Positions 27,101 to 39,476 of a DNA stretch of 64,000 nt are shown one piece after another. Below the pieces are notes generated by a model, which did not search any database, was not told the origin of the DNA, and saw only the letters and a list, made by a program, of their open reading frames with translations. Positions within the stretch are counted from its first letter, which is position 1. Each line of letters begins with the position of its first letter. Source of the DNA: Ascaris suum (Eukaryota > Nematoda > Chromadorea > Rhabditida > Ascarididae); assembly GCA_013433145.1 (NCBI GenBank), contig CM024172.1, positions 2,912,501-2,976,500 on the forward strand, in the 5' to 3' direction. A program made the translations under genes and the position numbers.

Positions 27101-30100
27101 TGAATTTCACATTAAGCAATGCGTTTTAAATCAAACCTCTCCATGCCGATTATGCAGTGCTATCCCTTGCAGAATATAAATACAACTTTATACAGCATTC
27201 CAACGCCGAACCGATTTCCTGAACTGGAAATATTCGCTCCCCGTCCTACTTGCGTCTCTAGTGAATATAATAATACTCGAAATAATCTTTAACGGTACTC
27301 TATTTCCTGCAAACCTTCTGACATAGCTTCTTTTGGATTCACTAAGGGGAACAGTATTCCGTTTTAGCGGTTTCAATCATATTTTTAGGCAAAGGACTTC
27401 TGTCCATCAAAGACTCTTTACTGAGGAACGATCTGTTCCCGTAAACCTCAAAGAATCTTCCGTTCAGCAAATCAGTCTCGAGAAATTTCAGTTCCAATGA
27501 AGCACTCTTTCAAAAGATGTCAACGGTAGACGCTGAGACTTTTCACCCACTGCAATACGCATATTAGGTAAATGAGTCTTCGATTAAAGAAGGTCTGAGA
27601 CCTTGCACGAACCTGAAAGAAACGCTCAATCAACCAGTAATATACAACGAAGAATCAGAGATCTTCAATAGAATCGTGAATTTTATCAACAATGGTTCAT
27701 TAGGATAGATAGTATATAAAAAATGATACAAACCTTCGGCGTTAAGGGCTTCGATAGTATTTTTGTCTATAATCTCGAGGCAAAGACTCGCTAGCTGAGG
27801 TTCATCGAAGAGACGCGCTTGAGTGAGCAACATAAAAGCATTATCTGCAGCCAAATTCCTCTTCAAAAAATCGACGCAAGCGTTCTCCATTGCTGGCACC
27901 GCGTATTTCTTTGCTGTAAAATCATTCATTATGTTTATTTTCTTGCCGATTCGATTAATACTTATCATCACAGGCAATAATATTTATTGCATCGATGTTA
28001 TTTCTTCAAAAAAAAAAGAATAACTGAGAACATAAATAAAACAAAAAGAAATTTCCATTAGTAAAATGGGTATTGTTCGGTTGCATTCCTCTCCTAACAT
28101 AAGTCAAAATCTCAGTGATCGCATTCCTATAACTAGTCTTTATTGCTAGCAGATGATGAAAGCTAATCAAAATGAAAACCTCAAATTCACTTAAGAAAAT
28201 TAATGTTTACATAAGAAAATTTACCCACTTACCGGTATATAGGGTGGTCATAACGCTTTCGGGTCCAATCGAAACGTCGTCTGAGTATAGGAATTTGAGT
28301 AATGCAAGAAATGCATTCGGCTCAACGTCCGGCAACTCGATCTCGGGTACTGAGGTTGCGTTCGATAGTTCTTAAGCAGATACAATAACTCAATACTCGC
28401 TTACTGCATAGAACTCTGTGCACATAAGAAGTTATCACTAATGTGCATAATAGTAACCTAATGATGAGCTGCATTGGAATCTCATATAGGCAGCCTTGCA
28501 ACTTCAAACATGAAATTTTAAATCAAACAACTTTAAACCTCTTACATATTCGGAACTGTTACATAATGGCGCAGTTAGGGCTCCTTTATCAGAAACACTC
28601 CTACAGCAGCCCCGATAGCTCAATTAAGCCGACGACATTCTAGCCAGAAGTGGGGATCAAAAGTTCGACCAGTCACATCGGTGAGCGATAGGCACATAGC
28701 ACCCAAATAGCAGCACGAAAGAAGAATAAGTAAAGCACGTAACAAACAAAACGACGTTAATGATTAGGGCCCATGAATCCTCAAAATCTCGTCACAAACA
28801 CAATTAGTCACACATAATAAAGGAGACAATGGGAGCAAGTTGAAGAATTTATGACTGGTAGTCAGATTTTCACAATTCCCAACCATTTCCAAGAGATCGA
28901 AAAAGCAGCAGAAACCGTAAACAGTCGGCATTCATCCAGCACCGGGCTATTTAAGGATCCATTGAAAAAAAAACGTCAACCACATTGAAGTAAACAGTAC
29001 CTTTGGGATTACGTGAAAGGCCTCCGTTAAACATTGCATCAAATACAGCAGAGCCAGTCGCCAGAACGAATTTATGTGCCGGAAGCCTCTTAAAATTTCC
29101 ATTTCAGTGCTTAACAGTGAGATGCAATTTCATGTCAAATCACTACCATTATTTCATCTGCGATCATTCCACAGCCAGAAGGCAGAGGATTACGGCAATT
29201 CCTGGCGCTGGCCCAATTCCATATTCACATCTCCCTGTCTATATAATGAATAAATTTCACTGCATACAAGGAGATCTTGGACAATGGAATCCATGCAGAA
29301 ATTAACGGGATGGAAAAGTGGTGACACCATCTATAATCTAAGCAATTCAAAGTGCCCAAAACCATTTGTAAATGAGATATGCACACATGAAATTGAAGTT
29401 TTCTCGTATAGCAACAAATTTCATTTTTCATTTCCGAAGCATTTGCATGACCTCTTATGGACCAACAACTTTGTATAACTATATAAAAAATGCTTAGTGC
29501 ATAAGTGAATCACTGTTGAAATGTGATCTCTAGATCTACTATCCGTGATAGGTCATCTTTAATGTCCAGAAAAAAGTTGGTGAAAATCTTGAGCAATTTC
29601 TTTAAAAAAGGAAAGATATATAAAGAAGAAAATTATTATAAATCATAGCAATCTTAAACGCCAAATAATCCGATTAAAAAATAACGCTACGAAGCTGTTG
29701 TGAGAAAAACCTCAATAATATATGCTGAAGGAACTATCGGCGAATATAAAATGCTCCGGAGCTGCGCTAGACAAAATAACATGGCAACTAAATGGAGAAC
29801 CTGACGTTGATCACCACGTCCTACGACGAAATAGACATCGGCGAGGATTTCATTACAGTACATGAATGAGAAGCGCTCTTTGAGGGTACTCTTGGTTGCT
29901 TGCCATCCCATAGAAGGCAGCACCGAAGCACTGCTACCACGTGATGAGAGACTTTCCCCTGCAACGTCTCTTCACTTAAACCCGTTATTATTACTGTATG
30001 AGAAGCATTTTAAAAGAAAGTGCTCATCGTAACTCAAAAGGTTGACAAACAATCGACGAGATAAAACCTCCATAAAAATTCATAGGAGACAATAACCGAT

Positions 30101-32832
30101 AAACCTATACAAAGAGGGAGTTTATGCAACGTTATGCGGCAGACAATCCTTAGCGAAGAGCTACTTCAACCCTTACAGCCACTTTTATATCAAAAAGCTA
30201 CAAATTTCTTCATATATAAGCACAATCGTATCAAGTTTTATGCTCTATATATATGAGAGCGACAACATAAATATTTCGAAGGATTCAAACAGAAATTTGC
30301 AAAACTAATTAAAGCATCCACTTAAATAAATTAGCAATCTATTTCACGCCTCTCAATCCTTCTAAACCTTCCCTATTAAAAAATGCTAATCCTTAGGTGG
30401 TGTGGTGAGTATCCGGTAGCCCACGACACGATGATAAACAATGTTTCTTTGAAGTTGGATGTAGCCTCAGAAGTAACTATTGCTGGGAGAAAATAAAAGC
30501 ATATTTGATCGTTACAAAAAGAGAAAGAAGATGGAATAAACATTTCTCCGCTTGAAAAACCAGCGACTTTTTTTTTGAAAAATTCATTTATTTAAGACTC
30601 TTTGCATAAATATGCATTAACTAGATCTAGAAAGAGTCTCACATCTTCCACATCAAAAAAAAAAAATTCTTCCAATACACACCATACGATAAATAAATGA
30701 GAAAAAATAATTGTATAAGCGAAAAACGAAAGAGAGAAAGATATCGCAAGTGGCAGAAAATTGGGAAGATTTTGGGAAAACAGTGTGCAAATTTAAAAAA
30801 ATATGAGGATGGTCATCAATAGATATCGGCTAAAGGCTAAGGAAGAGACTTACGAACGGAAAAGCTCTACTAGTTGTAAAAGCCCACCCAGCCAACTCGT
30901 ATTCCCATATCGTACGCTTCGACTGACATGAAATATCTTTTGCCATGTAGTTATAGTACTATGATACTATACTTATAATGCGCTAAAGTCCAGGAAAACA
31001 GTGGCTGGAGGGGAAGGAGGTCGCTATCCGCTGTTGTGTACAGGCCTGCGGAAAGTTATGAACACCAAAACGCGCAAGCAATAAATATTTCGACAAAACC
31101 CAACACCAAAAACGGTGAATTTCTGGCTAGTTTCTGCATAACTAACAAACGAAAAATAGTGCACTAAGGAGGAAGCAAGAACTTTGGAGGCGATAGATTG
31201 CGCAAAAAATCACATGTGACGACGCTGCACGTTGTTAATCGAGAAACCAAACATGCAGCACATTTATAAATCATCACAGTCATACGATAAAACGCGAAAT
31301 GTTGGCTTTGTCCAAACAAATAAAACTAAGCCACATACACAAACACAAATCCGTTATACAGCATTTGATCTATCCCTGATGGAATTTATAATTCACTATT
31401 ACAGACCACCGAGTTATGCGAGGATTAAACCCGCACATGATAGAGCAACATAAGAAGCACTTACACAAATTACTGCTATCGGCACCACTCATGCTCGCAT
31501 CGTTCACACTTCTTCCAACCGCTGCAGCATTATGTAGTGGATATTGCTGTGGCTGACTCGACTTTGCCACCTGACTCGAACCTTTAACACAGCACTCACC
31601 TCGGCAGTTCTTTTTGTGGGCTTTAAGCATTTAAACACTCTGTTCATGAATATTCGCTTGTGTTTCTTGCACATGCCCTGTCACAATAGCTGCTAGGCTA
31701 GATGTTCCGACCCAAAACAAAGCCTTATCAACAGCCACAAGCACATGAGTAATACATCTCTCTTGGATCTATTCCTCTGAGATGCTCCTCCAAATGCTTT
31801 CTGAAGATCTTTCTGTAAAGACAAAGAATGCGATGTCTTCAAAATTTCCAGGTGAACAGCCTTCCACTCTTCTTCGCTTCGACCTACGCTAGTAGTACTC
31901 ATGTCACCGATGTTTTCCTCAAACATAACGGGCAAGCAATATTGTGCGAAATTTGCTTCACAAATCAGTTAGCAATAGGCAATGGTTTTCATTTCCCTAC
32001 TGAACACTACTCTAATTATTCGGATTCCACCATCTGATTCGGAAGCCATTAAGCTAAACCATCGATTCGAAATTAAATTCTCAAAAAACGACAACTGAGT
32101 GAACGGAAATCGATTCTTTAATTTCCGTGAGAGATGAACAATCAAATGAGGTGAAAAGCCGAAAATTCTACATCACAATCCATCCGAATTTCCAATTGCT
32201 GCATTTTGAACAGGATGAACATACCCTGTTGATCTTGGCCAAGTGCATGCGTTCGATATCTTGCAGGTCGTCTAGATGTTGACTTGCCTTCTGATGGTGT
32301 TTCGGCACTGGCTCCCGCATCCGAAAGTATATTTGCCGGGAGATTAGCGCGAAAAGCATCATCCAAACCTAGAGATGCTTCTCCTTGTTCACTCGTACTA
32401 CTCGCCATCATCACTTCTGCTGCCTCATCATCACTAAATACGAATGATGGTGCCACCGATCCTTAAAATATATTACTTATAATCGTTCAATAACATCTCA
32501 ACAACAATAAAAAAATTTGAAATAAAACAAAAATCAGGATCTCAGTAAGTGTTCCACGATATTTAATCAACCAACAAAAAAGAATTACCTCAGTCATGAA
32601 TAATTCCTTCCACTCATAAATTTTTCTTTGTATTATCAGATCACTGCTTCCTACGCAAAAGCAAACTCTAAGAGAGAAAAAAGTGAAGTATGAGCATCAA
32701 CGAAGATAAAATAGATCATATAGAAAGAAAAGATATGCGATTAGTTCGAAAGAATGGAAAAATGTAACTCAAGTAGAAATGTTAATTACCTGATGTAATT
32801 GCGGCAAGACGATCGGCTACAGAAGCAGACAT
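24167..32832 (-). CDS. BTBD2: BTBD1/BTBD2-type BTB-BACK-PHR domain protein
   Basis: Members of this family act as CUL3 ubiquitin-ligase adaptors and also bind topoisomerase I; the protein is expected in cytoplasm or nucleus. Thirteen exons on the minus strand, all phases consistent: 32790-32832, 32225-32461, 31756-31955, 31465-31570, 29801-29958, 29001-29088, 28233-28370, 27734-27913, 26747-26971, 26197-26383, 25317-25404, 24643-24789, 24167-24334 (stop TAA). Sum 1965 nt, 654 residues. From residue ~213: [12 protein letters not shown] and the BTB core ([40 protein letters not shown]). Then BACK ([54 protein letters not shown]). Then the PHR domain ([69 protein letters not shown]). Similarity to animal BTBD1/2 is strong throughout. 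The first four exons (Ser/Ala/Asp-rich, disordered, start [15 protein letters not shown]) fit by phase but could belong to a separate gene. Nematode orthologues are annotated hpo-9, as far as I recall. Confidence 0.95.
28609..28690 (+). ncRNA. tRNA-like sequence, probably degenerate, in a BTBD-gene intron
   Basis: An A-box-like TAGCTCAATTA at 28616-28626 is followed 35 bases later by a B-box-like AGTTCGACCAG at 28662-28672, inside intron 6 of the BTBD gene and antisense to it. The 5' arm GCCCCGA is only partly complementary to the 3' end ATCGGTG, and no clean anticodon stem is visible. It is best read as a decayed tRNA gene or tRNA-derived element, not a working tRNA. Confidence 0.2.
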
Positions 32833-33377
32833 TACCGAATGTTGCTGAAGCTCGTTATGCCGATGATTTCCACTGAAAATAAAAAAAAAAAAACTAAAGT
32901 CGTTTCATATTTGCGTTTTGGCAAATCTCATTTTTCTTTCCGGATCCGGATAACCGTTAATAGCGATAACAACTGTTCACCGTTTCCGATTTTCAGAGAG
33001 TTCGCGCAGAAGTTGTTAAAAGTTGATGACAATCTCAATTTAAAAAACACTTACCTACCGATCTTCATCAATTTCTTTGCCGCAACAAACAATTATTGCC
33101 TTCATTCGAGAGTGTAAAAGAATTGAGAGAACGGGTTTGCTTCGTACATTTACGCTTGAAATTACGCTTTAAAAAAAGTCAACTGACTATTGATTTTGCA
33201 ATTCGTATGTTATGCACTGTCACTAATTTGTAGGAACTCGCAAATTTGTCTCAAAATTCTTCGCATTCCTTGCGTTGAATTCGTTTAAAGAAAGCATAGT
33301 TATACAAATTCAACGATCTTGGTTGATACCTTTATTGCTAGCATTTTATTAACGCATTGAAACTTCGCTATATTCAT
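32833..33377. other. 545 bp between two same-strand genes, with poly(A) signal
   Basis: Holds AATAAA on the minus strand (TTTATT at 33331-33336), about 45 bases after the stop of the upstream gene. The upstream region of the BTBD-gene start at 32832 follows. Tandem minus-strand genes at this spacing could be an operon or separately promoted. Confidence 0.45.
33331..33336 (-). terminator. Poly(A) signal AATAAA of the acidic/Cys-tailed gene
   Basis: Canonical hexamer on the minus strand, 42-47 bases after the TGA at 33378-33380. It supports the Cys-rich exon as the last exon. Confidence 0.6.
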
Positions 33378-36218
33378 TCATCTCGGATCGAAATTCACTC
33401 CGATAACAGCGAAATGATTAACGAGAAGCGGCCGAGACCCCCCGATGCAACGGCAACTAGCTGCACGATAGCAAGCTATAAAGGCGCCTGCACGCATTGA
33501 ATCAGCAGAAATCCATTGATCGAATTTGTCACAAAATTTGCAGCAATTTGTAAAACTGACTGATCGGCACATACAGCATGCCAAAATTGCTTGTGAAGAA
33601 ATAAAATTTCTTTCAATCAACGACCAATAAATTTGTGTGAGCAAAACAATTCGGTTAATCATTCAAATAAATAACGACGAAATCTGAATATGACGAATAA
33701 TCATTCATTTTGTTCCTTTGGTGCTATTCGAAATATATTTTGCTAACTGCACATATAAATAATATACGTGCATATGTATGCGCATATATATATATATATA
33801 TATATACCCACACACGTATGAAGTAACATTTACATTAAAACAGTAATTACTATCCGCAAACCTTACATGCCTATTAAATTTGTCCGAAACCAAGTTAGGA
33901 TAACAAGAGAACCTAAAAAATCTATCTGCGAACTCCTCTCTCTTTCTCTCTAGACGAACCTCAAAGAGCAAGGATAAAGTTACTGTCTCTAATATGACCC
34001 AACATCCTCACCCCGCAGCACTCCCATTTTTTAAAGATCCTCCCACAACGTTGATTTCTTCCTCTTCTGCCCGGCCATCCCCTTCATCGTTTGCCACATT
34101 CGCTGGATATGCATTACGTTGCTCCAAATTTAAGTCATCGATCACTTCCTGCAACTAAGCAAAATATACTATAAGAATGCCTGCTGGGATTCTAACGTTA
34201 TCACAAGACGGATAGACGGAGGCGCCTATTTCCCGATCATGTCTCCATGTGCACATCCAACCCCTGATTAAAATCACGCGGAATAAGCAGCTTCCATGTG
34301 ACTTTACGGAAAATTGTTTGATTGTCCGTTTCGGCAATGCGACTCGTGTTCGTGATCGCTAAATGGCTGTTTTGCCTCTATCTCTGCCAGTTTCCTCCGC
34401 TATTGGCAACAATTTCATCTCGAGATCGTCAAATCCCTTCTAATTTCTTATGCATTTATCGAGAATTTCCACAGAGCGAGGTGCAACTAAAACAAGTGCG
34501 CTAGCAAGACAAAAATTATCGCGTTATTTGCGAGTTTACGGCTCTTCCCGTCAGACTTACCAGTAGCACAAAAATCAAATGAAGATTCAAGGCAACTAGC
34601 TGGCGCTTTGAAATAGCTTCCCATTGGGTATTTGTCGGCAACAACACTGACATTCATTCTCCTCCACAAATAAATCGTCTCTCTTATCTTCTCCCTCTCC
34701 CCCTCCCCCTCTCCTTACCATCTCCCACAAATCTAACAGGCTTTTTTCCACCCATCACCTTATAGTCTAATTAATACAGAAAATGACTGCCCTCGTCGCA
34801 CCGTCATAAAATCCTTCAACGTCTTCTAAAAACGATGAAATGGTGGAGCGCTATGTTCAATACACGTGATAACTGATAGAAAAAAAAGGAAGAAATGAGC
34901 GGAAGACCTGATTGAATGCCTGTTGTTCGATGACTTCATCAACACTACGCATCGCATGATTCTGAATGCGTAAATGCGATAAATCCGCCACTAGGGGGTA
35001 TCCGTTCTCTCTCTCCTCACTCTCACCGTCACCGTCGTCCGGATCATCTTCGGAATGTGCTGCCTCAAACCATGCTTATAATTAATATCATCATAAATGA
35101 TATGGAAAAAAATGTTTCTTCTCTTCAATATTCTTGAGAAATACAACAGAATACCTCCTATCCACTTTAGACATCATTACTTTAACACACCTAAATTTTA
35201 GGAAACAGATTCCATCCCAATAATCAAACCCCTTTTGAAATTTTGAGATTTTGCAAAACGACGAGGGTTTCTTCGCAAATTACGAAATGAATCAACGTAC
35301 CGCTAGGATCCACACCTACAATTTATATTTAAAAAAAAAAGAGAAATTAGGATGCTCACAGTTTCAGGAAAGTTGCCGTTTGCAGTTCGCATATTTCCAA
35401 GTACATAATGAACACCCTCACGGCCGGGAACCTGTCTTCCAAACGGTTGCTCGCCTGCTTCCGTCGATGAATGGGACATATCTCCATCCGAACCATTGAA
35501 ACTACGGACTCCTGATGGGAAATCACAACTGACTTCATCAGCCGCTCAAACATCACTTCAAAAAATGAATCCAAAAAAAAAAAAAACAACTATTGAATGT
35601 CTCTATTTCTTGAAATTATGCAACGATAGCGAAATTTTCACTTCAATTTTAGTTTTATCGCGAGTGATTGAGATTATGAGATGCGTCAAACTTCTTCGGA
35701 ATAGAAATCTGAGTTACCAATTTGAGAAAAAAAAAATGAAACAAACAAATGAACGAATTTAATTCCTAATATTTTCCTTGTGAACGTTCTTCCTCATACT
35801 TCTTACCTGATAAAGTCACTAATAGTCCATTTGCATCTGCTTAAAAAAAAAAACCTCGCAAATCTTAGCAACTCAACTTGTACAGCGCTCATAACTTCCT
35901 GACGTTACACTCCGATCCTGATATTTCGTCATGAATGACCGACCGCTGATTTCAAGTTTAAAAGAAGCATGAGTTTTTTTGCTAGAGTTGTATTGAGTTT
36001 TTACTAGAAGCAAAACACACGCAAACCAAATCCTTCAACGCCGGCTAGTCGGCAATCTTTTTTCTTTGGAACGGAAGCTTACCTCGCATATTGTAAGCAA
36101 CCGTACTGTGCCGCATCGATGAAGAGGAAGCCGTCTGGCTGGTAGAAATGTTTGTCGATGGTTCGAAAGCGGCACCTTCTGGTTCCCGATTTCCTTCCGG
36201 ACATTTTCCTTGCCACAT
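33378..36218 (-). CDS. Unrecognised acidic, Ser-rich protein with a Cys-rich C-terminus
   Basis: Five exons, phase-consistent: 36083-36218, 35360-35544, 34908-35063, 34012-34148, 33378-33555; 792 nt, 263 residues. The ATG at 36218 lies one base after an acceptor-like GTAG, a layout that would suit leader trans-splicing; an internal exon is also possible. Residues 1-107 are Ser/Thr/Gly/Asn-rich. An acidic tract follows (EDDPDDGDGESEE, about 110-122). Then comes a predicted helical segment (LVADLSHLRIQNHAMRSVDE, then EVIDDLNLEQRN), a second acidic patch with EEEE, and a Cys-rich tail (TNCCKFCDKFDQW, ASCRCIGG) ending in TGA. Without the last splice the frame stops at TGA 34008-34010, giving a shorter form without the Cys tail. 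The poly(A) signal favours the longer form. No domain recognised; probably a scaffold or regulatory protein, but that is a guess. Confidence 0.65.
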
Positions 36219-38569
36219 TCTACAAACACAATTCGATAAATCAAGCACACTAATTAAAATGAGCTATATAAGAAGAAATGCAACAACGACGGAGTATATC
36301 ACCACAAAGAAGGAATTTGCTAAATATGTTCATGACTATCATAATCCCGACTATTTTCTGCACAAACTTTGTATTTTGGACTCACTTCCAGCTGAAATTC
36401 AAGTGACGCTTTAGCATGCACACCTGACAGCACCTATTGTAATAAGTATAATGTCTACCAGTTAATTAATTTAGTGACCGGTGAATTATGGATTCGAGTA
36501 AAAATCATACATGCTCATCACTGCTTTATACGGTCATCATTGGATTCTATTACTTCAAAAGTTACTTTAAAGATGAACAATGAGGTATGCGTTTATGTGT
36601 ATCTTCAAAGCCTCATGATAAATATTTCAATTTTATCGAAGGTGATGAAGCACAATATTGATAAACGAGACAGCGATAACGTCCTTACATGTAGCTAACA
36701 TCGTTGTATTCGGCTAAAATCCTTACATGCAGCTAACGCCCTTACATTTAGCCGACATCCTTATATGCAGCTAACAACTTTAGATGACGAGAAAGCATTG
36801 AAAAGATGTGAGTGCATAAAAAAAACCCCCCATGAAACAAGTCAATTAGTCACGCAACAATCTATTCGAATCTGAACCGGCATTCTAGGCTCACTAGCAA
36901 CGCAAAATGCCCGAATGCAATCACTGCAAACATCTCTGGACTCTATCCGTATTCCGAGCTCTCTCACTCGATAATTTTTCAATAGAATAGCACATAGAAT
37001 GAGGGAGAAATCGAGAGAAATACGTTTCAGCTGGCCCGATTTTTCTCTTTTATCTTCATCTTCGCTCTCCCCCCTCCCCTCCCCCACCCCCCTCTCTCAA
37101 CAATCTTTCCATCACAACTTTAACACAATAAAGACTTCAAAGACGAATCCTCAATATTTTGTTTCGAGTAATTTCACCTCACAACTATAAATGAAACATC
37201 CAAATATGATAATATTTATGCTGATTTTGGATTGCGCTTATAAATCGAACGTCCATCTATAACATCGCAAAATCTGCTTTTGAAAATACAAAAAGTAGCT
37301 TTTTTTAAAGAAATAATTCAAGCGGTACTCTACTTGATATAAAATAAAGCTGAGTGGATTGAACAACCGGTCGACACGAGCTCAGATACGATCTCCGAGA
37401 AGATCTCTTTGCCGAGTGGATGCCGCAACGATGAGCACAATGTCACAAAATATCGATCGGTGCAATACAACTCGATCATTGCACAATTGCAACTCTCCTA
37501 TTGACAAACAATCTTGCACTCACAATTTCGTTAAGCTCAACGCTGCATTCATACCGCTCCTCAGCAAAACTTTAATCACACATCATCAATTAATGCGACA
37601 GGAAGTCCAACAATTCTTGGCTTCATGCTTTTTCGGCTCATTTCAAGCCGATTCCTCGACTAATTATAAGCAAGCAAACCAAGCGTGGATTTAACTCAAT
37701 CACACCATATTCGATTTGTCCTCATACGATCACCGCTCAAAGCTGGCCTCTACCTGGCTCTAGTTTAACCCGACAGTAATTTAACGAAAAAAAGCACAGA
37801 TATTAACCAATAATAAATTGTACTCGTTTATGGAACACCATTTTACGAAACTCTACAACCGTCAATTATATCCGACTGTCGGATGGTTCTCGGCATCGAA
37901 AATTCCTCTCCAACAAACCCCATACACCTATTATCTCCAAATCATCCCGATTCTATATCCATACTTCCTCCTTGCAAAAATCTGTTCCACTGAAATGTTC
38001 TCTTTGAACGAATTACTGTCAACGAAAACCGAAGTGACTGCCCGCACCTCTTCGCTGCACAACACATTCCGTTTTCTAACACTTCAGTTCCGGTTTCACT
38101 GCTGTCTTGCAGAGTTGTGGAACGTAAATAGCTCGCCAATATAACCCACGCCAATCCTTGCAACAGTGCTATAAATGAGCACGTCACGATACTCGTCTCT
38201 GTCAACCTCAACTCTTGGACATCATGTTCCAGCTTTTAGTAAAGAACGAAATTTACAAATATAACAGCCAAATCGGCACTTTCAACTCCTCTACCGGTAG
38301 TCAGGTAAGTCATCAAGACCTCCACCGTTACTGTGCATTCATGTGACATTCCGATCAAATTTTATGAGTGATAGAAACAAACAGAGTCGGAAAACATATA
38401 TACTGAAAGATACATCTTCTTGAGAATAAAGACTGAAAAAAAAGGAGGTAAACGATAGAAAAAAAAAATGGAAACAAGACACGCCAATGTATGAGCAATC
38501 GGGTAGGATGTTATAATGAGATGTCACGGCGAGAGGTCAACACAGCACGTCCTGAACACATTCTTTTTT
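36219..38569. other. 2.3 kb without a recognised gene
   Basis: Lies between two minus-strand genes, so it should hold the 3' UTR of the RRM gene and the promoter of the acidic-protein gene. It contains the 19-bp minisatellite at 36683-36777 and a C-rich run at 37069-37092. The segment 37350-38200 has higher GC and frames of about 110 codons on both strands (37359-37694 plus, 37818-38144 plus, 37942-38211 minus), none with convincing protein features. A small perfect stem (TCGGCT 37633-37638 / AGCCGA 37646-37651) is present. Confidence 0.5.
36683..36777. repeat. 19-bp minisatellite, 5 imperfect units
   Basis: Head-to-tail units of exactly 19 bases starting at 36683, 36702, 36721, 36740 and 36759, consensus CCTTACATGCAGCTAACAT. 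Units 1, 3, 4 and 5 are close to each other; unit 2 is diverged. A partial unit may precede 36683. Confidence 0.85.
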
Positions 38570-39476
38570 TTAGCGTGAGTTGGCGCGGTCGACACGAATC
38601 TGACGACCCATGAAATCTGCGTTGTTCATGCTTCCCACAGCTCTTTCTGCTGCATCCTCCGTCTCGAACTCACAGAATCCGAACCCACGAGGACGGCCGG
38701 TCTCTCGGTCAAACACTATCCGCACATTCACCACCGATCCCACTTGCCCGAAGAAATCAGCGATATCCTCCTCTCTAGCGCTGTATGGAAGGTTGCCAAC
38801 TGAAAAAAAAACGTACAAACATCAATCTCAATCAGTACAAACAAAATAACTTAAACGAAGTGAATGTTAACACTAAACTGATGATGTCATTGGTATCAAT
38901 CTTGAAATTTTTATTCCGAACAAGTATGTTAGTGGGGAGCAGCTCCACTACCACCCCATACGACCGTGTCATCTCATCGTAATAACTGATGAACAGCTCA
39001 AAGATCACAACTCTTTAAACCACCCAACACATCACCTCTCTCATATCGTACATCCCCTCCCCCCTAAACACTTCAAGAACATAGTCTCACCTTAGCAGGA
39101 AATCCTCCTCTCTTATGTCATGTATGCAGCACAGATAGCGATAATATTTGCATTGTTGCACCTTTGTTTCGAAAAAAATCCCACATTTATTGTCACTATC
39201 GACCATTATAATTTCAAGACAAGCAAGAAAGCGGACAACAAATTCTTCTTGGTGTGCCTTCAACGCAGCGCCTCTTGCCTCTTCTTCTGCTTTTAGCATG
39301 ACGTCTTCCGAAAGAACAAACGATATCACTTTATAATTCATTCATCGACAGAAACATCCACTAAGAGTTGCGAAATGGCGAAAAAAGACGACGAAAATTT
39401 TGAGATTTTGTTTACTAGCGCGAAGATCAATTGCAATATACGTCCGATATAAATTACCGAATATGGAACGCGACAT
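38570..39476 (-). CDS. Small stand-alone RRM RNA-binding protein
   Basis: Two exons: 39458-39476 (ATG plus six codons in total, ends in phase 1 at donor G|GTAATT) and 38570-38799 (acceptor TTTTTTTTCAG, stop TAA at 38570-38572). 249 nt, 82 residues, almost exactly one RRM. RNP2 is SIFVGNL, encoded across the intron; RNP1 is RGFGFCEF. Between them lie IADFFGQVGSVVNVRIVFDR and ETGRPRG; the end is MGRQIRVDRANSR. The RRM is closest in pattern to the N-terminal RRM of CSTF2/CstF-64, a cleavage-stimulation factor, but also to CIRBP/RBM3-type proteins. The hinge and C-terminal domain of CSTF2 are missing, so the assignment stops at single-RRM protein. A minus-strand acceptor TTTTTCTGCAG just above 39541 gives a likely 5' UTR start 65 bases before the ATG. 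A decayed copy lies at 49266-49477. Confidence 0.88.

Noticed and set aside
29003..29305. 100-codon plus ORF
   Set aside because: Antisense shadow of BTBD exon 29001-29088, whose minus-strand reading is unmistakable.
35356..35589. Minus ORF starting with MFERLMKSV
   Set aside because: Wrong frame: the spliced neighbours require the next frame (SCDFPSGVRSFNGSDGDMSH), which is open between the same splice sites.
37359..38211. ORFs of 89-111 codons on both strands suggesting a gene
   Set aside because: Competing frames on both strands, no good splice pairs and no domain; the higher GC alone is not enough.
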